Shown: positions 59,028 to 64,000 of the stretch, in pieces
Layout: the number at the start of each line of letters is the position of its first letter
How positions within the stretch are numbered: position 1 is the stretch's first letter
Assembly: GCF_010668395.1 (NCBI RefSeq)
Contig: NZ_WUEY01000010.1
Coordinates: forward strand, 159,762-223,761
Source of the DNA: Martinezella lusitana
GTDB taxonomy: Bacteria; Pseudomonadota; Alphaproteobacteria; Rhizobiales; Rhizobiaceae
Direction: 5' to 3'
DNA length: 64,000 nucleotides
The notes under the pieces: model-generated
Databases searched by the model: none
What the model saw: only the letters and a program-made list of their open reading frames with translations
Told to the model about the DNA's origin: nothing
Made by a program: the position numbers and the translations under genes

Positions 59028-60716
59028 TCAGACGAAGGCGACGACGAGGGGGCCAAGCAGGGTCAGGAAGACGTTGGCCAGAGCATAGGTTATGGCGAAA
59101 GGGGTCGTGGGAACGCTGTTGCCGGCCTTGTCGAGGATTTCGCCGAAGGCCGGATTGGCGCTGCGCGATCCGGAAAGCGCACCGGCAAAGATAGCGGTGT
59201 TATCGTACCGCAGAACGTAGCGGCCGAAGAGCATGGTGATGATCAGCGGCAGGATGGTGACGACGACGCCGATCAGGAACAGCGAAATGCCGCTTTCCGC
59301 GATCGTGTGCACCGCCTGCTGGCCGGACTGCAGCCCGACGACGGCGACGAAACCGGCAAGGCCGAGATCGCGAAGCAGCGTGGAGGCGCTCGTCGGCATG
59401 TTGCCGATCGCCATGTTGCGGCTGCGGTACCAGCCGAAGACCAGGCCTGCCAAGAGCGCGCCGCCGCCGCTGCCGAGCGTCAACGGAATGGAGCCGATGC
59501 GCAAAACGAGCAGGCCGACGAGCAGGCCGATGACGATCCCCAGCCCATGGAACACGAAGTCCGTCTTGTCGCTGGGAACGATGACGGTGCCGACCTGCTT
59601 CGCGATGCGCTGGAGGTCTTCGCGAAGGCCGTGGATCGTGACGACGTCACCAGCGGCGATGCGGGTATCGGCAAGCAGAGTGAGCGGGCTTCCGCCGCGC
59701 TTGACCTGGAGGACGAAGACGCCGTGACGCAGGTCCTTGGTCGCCTCGATGATCTCGGCGACCGTATGGCCTGCATAATCCTTGTTGGCGATCACGACGT
59801 CCTGTGTCGTGACAACCATGTCCATCCCTTCCGAGGACTGCAATTCCGGTCCTATGGTTGCCGCCAGCGCGACCACGCCGGCGCGTCGGCCGACGACGAG
59901 CACGATATCATCGGTCTGCAGTTGCAGGCTTGGCTCGACCCCGATGATGGTGCCGGCGCGCTTGACGCGTTCGATGGCAACGGCGCCTCCGTCTCCCGCG
60001 CCGGCCTCTATCTCGGCAATCGAGCGCCCGGCGGCCTGGCGGACCTGAAACAGGCGGCCGACGAGATCCGGCAGTGCGGCGGCCTCGCCGGGTCCATAGA
60101 GTTTGGCGCCAGCTAGGAGCGCTGCCTCCGCCTTGATCGCGTCGTCGCGGATGCTGCGGCCCATGAACCAGGGAAGGATGTTGACGCAGACGATGATCGC
60201 GCCGAAAGAGCCGAAAATATAGGTGACGGCATAACCGATCGCGACATTGGCCTGCAGGCGCTGCGTCTCGTCCGCGGCAAGGCCGAGCTTGCCGATCGCG
60301 GAACTTGCCGTGCCGATGATCGCCGACTGCGTCAATCCGCCGGCGGCGACACCTGCGGCCAGTCCCTTGTCGAGCCCGAACGCCTTGGACAGCACGATAA
60401 CGGTCAAAAGCCCGCTGATCGCGAGCACGACCGCCATCAGAATCTCACGGATCGACTGGCGCCCGAGCGAACGGAAGAATTGCGGTCCGCTTTCAAAGCC
60501 GACGGCGTAGATGAACAAGGCGAACAGGACCGCCTTGATGCCGTTGTCGATGGTGATGCCGATCTGGCTGAGGGCGACGGCAACCAAGAGTGACCCGGCG
60601 ACGCCGCCGAGTTGAAATTTTCCGAACTGGAACTTGCCGATCCAATATCCGATGGCCAGCGATAAAAAAAGAGCGATCTCAGGGGCTTGGTGAAAAATAG
60701 ACTGTAGAAACGCCAT
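59028..60716 (-). CDS. aspT: Aspartate:alanine antiporter
   Basis: Inner-membrane exchanger of 562 residues of the AAEx family. Two membrane halves (about 1-175 and 385-562), each with a YidE/YbjL-type duplication pattern ('GLTQSAIIGTASSAIGKLG' in the first, 'LSGSRSANPAFGEILDKAGN' in the second), flank a large cytoplasmic loop with two TrkA-C (RCK-C) domains ('DDIVLVVGRRAGVVALAATIG', 'AAGDVVTIHGLREDLQRIAKQ'). ATG 60716 with GGAG five bases upstream is chosen over the longer 60785 start. It swaps external aspartate for internal alanine made by AsdA. A sigma-70-like promoter lies upstream. Confidence 0.94.
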   Translation of the reverse strand: MAFLQSIFHQAPEIALFLSLAIGYWIGKFQFGKFQLGGVAGSLLVAVALSQIGITIDNGIKAVLFALFIYAVGFESGPQFFRSLGRQSIREILMAVVLAISGLLTVIVLSKAFGLDKGLAAGVAAGGLTQSAIIGTASSAIGKLGLAADETQRLQANVAIGYAVTYIFGSFGAIIVCVNILPWFMGRSIRDDAIKAEAALLAGAKLYGPGEAAALPDLVGRLFQVRQAAGRSIAEIEAGAGDGGAVAIERVKRAGTIIGVEPSLQLQTDDIVLVVGRRAGVVALAATIGPELQSSEGMDMVVTTQDVVIANKDYAGHTVAEIIEATKDLRHGVFVLQVKRGGSPLTLLADTRIAAGDVVTIHGLREDLQRIAKQVGTVIVPSDKTDFVFHGLGIVIGLLVGLLVLRIGSIPLTLGSGGGALLAGLVFGWYRSRNMAIGNMPTSASTLLRDLGLAGFVAVVGLQSGQQAVHTIAESGISLFLIGVVVTILPLIITMLFGRYVLRYDNTAIFAGALSGSRSANPAFGEILDKAGNSVPTTPFAITYALANVFLTLLGPLVVAFV

Positions 60717-60755
60717 AGGTGCTCCGCTTACAAGTCTTTTCGCTTTCGCCCGCGG

Positions 60756-60785
60756 ATTAGAAGCAAGGGTTGCATTGCCTGTCAA
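60756..60785 (-). promoter_or_regulatory. Sigma-70-type promoter of aspT-asdA
   Basis: Read on the minus strand, a consensus -35 TTGACA (60785-60780) is followed after 18 bases by TCTAAT (60761-60756), five of six matches to the -10 consensus. It lies 40 bp before the aspT ATG, in the correct orientation. Confidence 0.6.
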
Positions 60786-60980
60786 GCAAGACTTTTAGGA
60801 AAAGCTTAATAAGGGCGCAATGGGGATGGGTGGGTGAGGCCGCACCCATCCCAAGATGAAGCGCCGCCGTGGTTTCACCCGCCGCGCGCGCTTGAACATT
60901 TCCGCTGTACTGGCGGTTTCAGGCCGACGGAAACAGTCCATTTCCCGCGAGAAATATGGTCTGTGCCGCCTCTCCGGGCA

Positions 60981-61958
60981 TCAACCTGGAGTGAGGACGA
61001 CTTTCCCGGTGGATGCGCGGGATTCGATCAGCCGATGCGCGTCGCCCGCGCGCTCCAATGGAAAACGTCCGCCGATGACCGGCGTCAGTCGGCCTGCGGC
61101 GATCAGATCGAACAGCTCCGCGAGATCCCGACGCAGGTCGCTTGCCTGCACCAGCGGCAGCAGCGCCAGACCTTCGATCGCCTGGCTCTTCGCAAGCAAG
61201 CCGTTGATCGTCTCGTTGTCCAGGCTGAACCTGCCGAGAGCGCCGAAGAGCAATGTTCCCGCCGGTGCGAGCACGCTGGCGAGGGTATTTGTCAGCGCGC
61301 CGCCGACGAAGTCGTAGACGATGTCGACGCGGGATTCGGGTCCCGTCTCCGGCCATCGGGACAGCCATTTCCCGTCCCGATGGTCGATCGCCATGTCGGC
61401 ACCGAGCGACAAGGCGAGTTCCAGCTTTTCGTCCGAGCCCGCCAGTGCGACGACATGTGCCGCACCGGCGATCTTGGCGAGCTGAATGAGCAGCGTTCCC
61501 ACCCCGCCGCCGGCTGCCGTGACCAGCACCGACTTGCCGCGTGGGGATGCGCGCCGGACGGCGTAAAGCGCGGTCAATCCCTGAACGAGGCAGGCGACCC
61601 CGGCATCGAACGAAATCGCATCGGGAAGCGGGATCACGGCGGCGGCCTTGACCACGATATAGTCCGCATATCCACCGTCACGGCCGATCGCGAAAAGCGG
61701 CACGACGACACGGCTGCCTGTTTCGATATCGACGTCGCGGCCGGCTGCCTCGATCGTCCCTGCGACCTCGACCCCGAAGGTCATCGGCAATTGCGGCGTG
61801 ACGGCATAACGGTCCTGTCGCATCAGCACCTCGAAGAAATTCACCCCGGACGCATGAACCCGCACGAGAACCTCGTCCGCGTCGATTTCGGGTCGCGGAA
61901 CGTCCAGTATCCGAAAGACATCAGGGCTGCCGAATTGATCGATACGCGCAATTTTCAT
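60981..61958 (-). CDS. Zinc-independent MDR-family NADPH:quinone-type oxidoreductase
   Basis: Medium-chain dehydrogenase/reductase of 325 residues of the quinone oxidoreductase type. A GroES-like domain ('VLVRVHASGVNFFEVLMRQ', 'PMTFGVEVAGTIEAAG') is followed by a Rossmann domain with 'SVLVTAAGGGVGTLLIQLAK'. The structural and catalytic Cys of zinc alcohol dehydrogenases are absent. ATG 61958 is chosen because AGGAGA lies six bases before it. It diverges from an HxlR regulator, as is typical for genes that respond to quinones or aldehydes. Confidence 0.92.
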   Translation of the reverse strand: MKIARIDQFGSPDVFRILDVPRPEIDADEVLVRVHASGVNFFEVLMRQDRYAVTPQLPMTFGVEVAGTIEAAGRDVDIETGSRVVVPLFAIGRDGGYADYIVVKAAAVIPLPDAISFDAGVACLVQGLTALYAVRRASPRGKSVLVTAAGGGVGTLLIQLAKIAGAAHVVALAGSDEKLELALSLGADMAIDHRDGKWLSRWPETGPESRVDIVYDFVGGALTNTLASVLAPAGTLLFGALGRFSLDNETINGLLAKSQAIEGLALLPLVQASDLRRDLAELFDLIAAGRLTPVIGGRFPLERAGDAHRLIESRASTGKVVLTPG

Positions 61959-61999
61959 TACCATTCTCCTGTATTTCTGCTCACAGGAGCATATTTTTA

Positions 62000-62027
62000 T
62001 CTGTAAGGTGGCATGGAGCTCTACAGA
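62000..62027. promoter_or_regulatory. Possible HxlR operator
   Basis: TCTGTA (62000-62005) and TACAGA (62022-62027) are inverted repeats spaced by 16 bases in the gap between the divergent oxidoreductase and HxlR genes, 33 bp before the HxlR start. Confidence 0.35.
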
Positions 62028-62059
62028 CAGATTTCTCCCATACGCACCAAAAGGTAAGC

Positions 62060-62434
62060 ATGACCAAGCTATTGAAAAGATTGCCGGTGCTGCCGATCGA
62101 ACGTGCCATCCGGACGATATCGGGCCGATGGAAGGCGGTCATTCTCTATCATCTTCTCGATGGGCCGAAGCGGCTATCCGAACTGAACCGGCTCGTTCCG
62201 TCCGTGACCCAGAAAGTTCTGGTGCAGCAGCTTCGGGAGATGGAAGCGCATGGATTGGTAAGCCGGGAAGTCTTCCGGCAGGTCCCCCCTCGGGTGGACT
62301 ATTCGGCGACCCCCCTCGGCCTCAGCCTCGAGCCTGTGATGCTGGCGCTTTGCGATTGGGGGCAGCGCCATGCCGAAGCGCTCGACGAAGTCGACGCCAT
62401 CGCAGACTGTATCGTTCGTCCGGTCAATACCTGA
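62060..62434 (+). CDS. HxlR-family transcriptional regulator
   Basis: Winged-helix regulator of 124 residues. 'IERAIRTISGRWKAVILYHLLDGPKRLSELNRLVPSVTQKVLVQQLREME' (about 14-63) is the family core; the wing reads 'VPPRVDYSATPLGLSLEPVM'. The redox Cys common near residue 10-15 of this family is missing; the Cys present are near the C-terminus, so a redox switch of the YodB type is less likely. It diverges from the quinone-type oxidoreductase gene, which it probably regulates. Confidence 0.92.
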   Translation: MTKLLKRLPVLPIERAIRTISGRWKAVILYHLLDGPKRLSELNRLVPSVTQKVLVQQLREMEAHGLVSREVFRQVPPRVDYSATPLGLSLEPVMLALCDWGQRHAEALDEVDAIADCIVRPVNT

Positions 62435-62539
62435 GTTGCGGGCCTGCCGTGGCTTGCGCCGGCCGTGCAACGGACATCCATGCGATCGCTTCGGTTCTCC
62501 GTACAACCCCGGAGTTGCGATCAATCGGACGATGGGCGT

Positions 62540-63745
62540 TCAGCGAATGAGTGTAAACAGCTCCATCGGCTCGGCGAAGCCCTTCAAGCGGTGCGATCCG
62601 ATCGAGGCGGCGTCTTTGATTTCGGCTTGCCGATAGAAGGCGTCGGATAGGAGAAGCGCTTCGCCTCTCTCGCTGCAGACGCTCTGGATGCGGCTGACGA
62701 CATTGACGTCGGGGCCGATCAGCGTGAAGTCCAGGCGGTTGCCGGAGCCGACATTGCCATAGCTGACCTCGCCATAATGCAGCGCGATGCCGACCTTGAT
62801 GCCGATGCCGTCATACTGGAAGCCATCCACCTCGTCGAGGATCGTCTTTGCCGCGCTCAATGCGGCATTGCAGGCCCCCGCCGCGTCGATGCCCGGGAAG
62901 AAGGCGAGAACGGCGTCGCCCATGAATTTGAGCACCTCGCCGCCCTCGCGGCTGATCGCCGGTACGACCTTGTCGAAGTAGGCGTTCAGGAGGCCGAGGA
63001 CGGTGGCTCCCGCAAGCCGGTTGGAAAGCTCGGTGAAACCGCGCAGGTCGCAGAGCAGAAGGGCCGCCTCCATGGATTCGATCTCTCCGCGGCGGATGTG
63101 CCCGGCAAGGATCCGGCTTGCCGTCATGGGGCCGATATAGGTGTCGAGCAGGCTGAGCTCGCATTGCCGTAGGACCCGCAGCTCGCAGGTATTGCGCAGC
63201 GCCGGCAGGATGCGCTCGAGCACTTCCTGTTCGACCGGCGTGAAGCCGCCGGGGCGGTGCGTGCCGAAGACGGCCGTGCTGATCGGCCCGTCCGCGTTGC
63301 AGAGTGGCGCTATCATCAGTTGCACCAGCCCACGGCCGGAAAAGATGTCGATGTGCTGCCAGGGGCCGTACGGGCTATCGCCGGGACCGACGATCAACGG
63401 TTCCCGCATTCCCTGCGCCTTGAGCAGCGGCGTATTGGCGAAAGCCAGGCGTGTGCCATGTTCACGGTCATGTATTTCCACCGGCTCGCCCGGCGCCCAG
63501 GCAAAGGTGCGCCCGACGAATTCGGGATGCAGCGTCGTCAGGTGCAGGCTCAATCGGTCGACGGGAAGCCCGAGCGCCTGCAGGCGGCGTCCAAGCCCGG
63601 CAACCAGGCTCGCTTCGTCGAGAGCGTGGCATTCGTCACCCGTCAGCCATTCGACGAGGCTCAAGGTCGCTGCGGTATTCATGCCGTCGCGCGCGGATCT
63701 GGAATTCACACTTACGATCTTGGGCATATCGTGCAGCAATGTCAT
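62540..63745 (-). CDS. Class III adenylate/guanylate cyclase, soluble
   Basis: Protein of 401 residues. The N-terminal part (about 20-205) resembles the sensor part of rhizobial cyclases, with a weak GAF-like region ('RGLVQLMIAPLCNADGPISTAVFGT'). The catalytic domain (about 225-400) has 'ALLLCDLRGFTELSNRLAG' with the first metal Asp, 'GGEVLKFMGDAVLAFFPG' with the second, and 'LDFTLIGPDVNVVSRIQSV' for base and transition-state binding. No membrane segment is found. ATG 63745 with AGGAG six bases upstream is chosen. The gene follows the MFS exporter gene by about 30 bp on the same strand. Confidence 0.92.
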   Translation of the reverse strand: MTLLHDMPKIVSVNSRSARDGMNTAATLSLVEWLTGDECHALDEASLVAGLGRRLQALGLPVDRLSLHLTTLHPEFVGRTFAWAPGEPVEIHDREHGTRLAFANTPLLKAQGMREPLIVGPGDSPYGPWQHIDIFSGRGLVQLMIAPLCNADGPISTAVFGTHRPGGFTPVEQEVLERILPALRNTCELRVLRQCELSLLDTYIGPMTASRILAGHIRRGEIESMEAALLLCDLRGFTELSNRLAGATVLGLLNAYFDKVVPAISREGGEVLKFMGDAVLAFFPGIDAAGACNAALSAAKTILDEVDGFQYDGIGIKVGIALHYGEVSYGNVGSGNRLDFTLIGPDVNVVSRIQSVCSERGEALLLSDAFYRQAEIKDAASIGSHRLKGFAEPMELFTLIR

Positions 63746-63776
63746 GACGTTCTCCTTCTCTTCGAGGCGCGGCACG

Positions 63777-64000
63777 TCAGTGAGCGGCGCCGCCAGAGAG
63801 GTGAGCGGGTTTCTTTAGGATCAGGCTTGAGGAGAGCGCGATGATGAGGGCGATGCCGATGAGGAAGAAGGTATCGCTGAATGCCATGATGTTTGCCTGT
63901 TTGCGCAGGCTTGCCGCGACGGCGACGATGGCCTTGTGGGAGGCGAGGGCCTGGTCGCTGACGCCATGGCTCATGAAGTAGCCGGTGAGGCTTGCGATGC
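63777..64000 (-). CDS. DHA2-type MFS drug exporter, C-terminal end only
   Basis: The frame is open from the window edge and codes for the last 74 residues or so. The pattern 'ASLRKQANIMAFSDTFFLIGIALIIALSSSLILKKP' (spanning the last segment) is the typical end of EmrB/FarB-like 14-segment transporters, with final helix and KKP. The ATG at 63974 is internal. The upstream part lies beyond the window. Confidence 0.8.
   Translation of the reverse strand, partial: IASLTGYFMSHGVSDQALASHKAIVAVAASLRKQANIMAFSDTFFLIGIALIIALSSSLILKKPAHLSGGAAH

Noticed and set aside
57987..60116. 709-codon open frame antisense to asdA and aspT
   Set aside because: It overlaps both well-identified genes and their intergenic spacer; the product is Asp/Gly/His-rich with no family pattern.
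60834..62006. 390-codon open frame antisense to the quinone-type oxidoreductase
   Set aside because: The minus-strand gene has a full MDR fold; the plus-strand frame has none and no ribosome site.
1..64000. CRISPR array, prophage, insertion sequence, tRNA or rRNA
   Set aside because: No regularly spaced repeats, transposase or integrase motifs, or conserved RNA signatures were seen on either strand.

Overview
The window is GC-rich, gene-dense DNA of an alphaproteobacterium, most likely Rhizobiales (Rhizobium/Agrobacterium/Ensifer-like). The evidence is compositional and by family: Aap-type amino-acid importers, FCD-type GntR regulators next to ABC operons, a BA14K-like secreted peptide, a RirA-style TGA-N9-TCA motif and a rhizobial style of many solute importers each with its own regulator. 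No rRNA, tRNA, CRISPR array, phage or insertion sequence was seen. The layout resembles an accessory replicon or a catabolic/uptake region of a chromosome.

Region 1 (1-13.7 kb) is iron-siderophore traffic. Two tandem modules each hold a TonB-dependent receptor, a Tat-exported FhuD/FecB-like binding protein and a 661-residue fused FhuB-type permease. Between them lie a PvdE-like cyclic-peptide exporter on the minus strand and an ECF sigma / FecR anti-sigma pair. The second receptor has an N-terminal STN signalling domain, so it probably reports ligand binding to the sigma factor. Neither import module has its ATPase inside the window.

Region 2 (13.9-31 kb) holds three regulated catabolic units: a MarR-controlled operon (M20 amidohydrolase, sugar-type CUT2 ABC importer, AstE/AspA-like deacylase); a trimethylamine-dehydrogenase-like flavoprotein divergent from a BetI-like TetR regulator around an 18-bp perfect palindrome; and a LacI-controlled operon (polar amino-acid binding protein, fused permease-ATPase, a 57-residue small ORF, DAO-type FAD oxidoreductase) with two operators 21 bp apart.

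Region 3 (29.2-41.4 kb) holds a six-gene operon (Dpp/Opp-type importer, metal-ligand-less M24 hydrolase resembling ectoine hydrolase DoeA, flavin-reductase-like protein) and an AapJQM importer without AapP, each divergent from one of two paralogous GntR regulators with recognisable operator-like repeats.

Region 4 (41.6-51.6 kb) is mixed: a diguanylate cyclase, an ankyrin-deaminase-MFS operon divergent from a LysR regulator, a small secreted protein, a second LysR divergent from AhpD-like and PNPOx-like genes, a DUF488 protein, a DMT transporter and an L,D-transpeptidase lipoprotein. Region 5 (52-64 kb) has a large chemoreceptor, a degraded MerR-like remnant, a CoA-transferase and an alpha/beta hydrolase, the aspT-asdA aspartate decarboxylation pair, an MDR oxidoreductase divergent from an HxlR regulator, a class III cyclase and the 3' end of a DHA2-type drug exporter.

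The unifying theme is uptake plus first-step hydrolysis or oxidation of amino-nitrogen compounds, each unit under a dedicated regulator whose probable operator can be read in the intergenic DNA.
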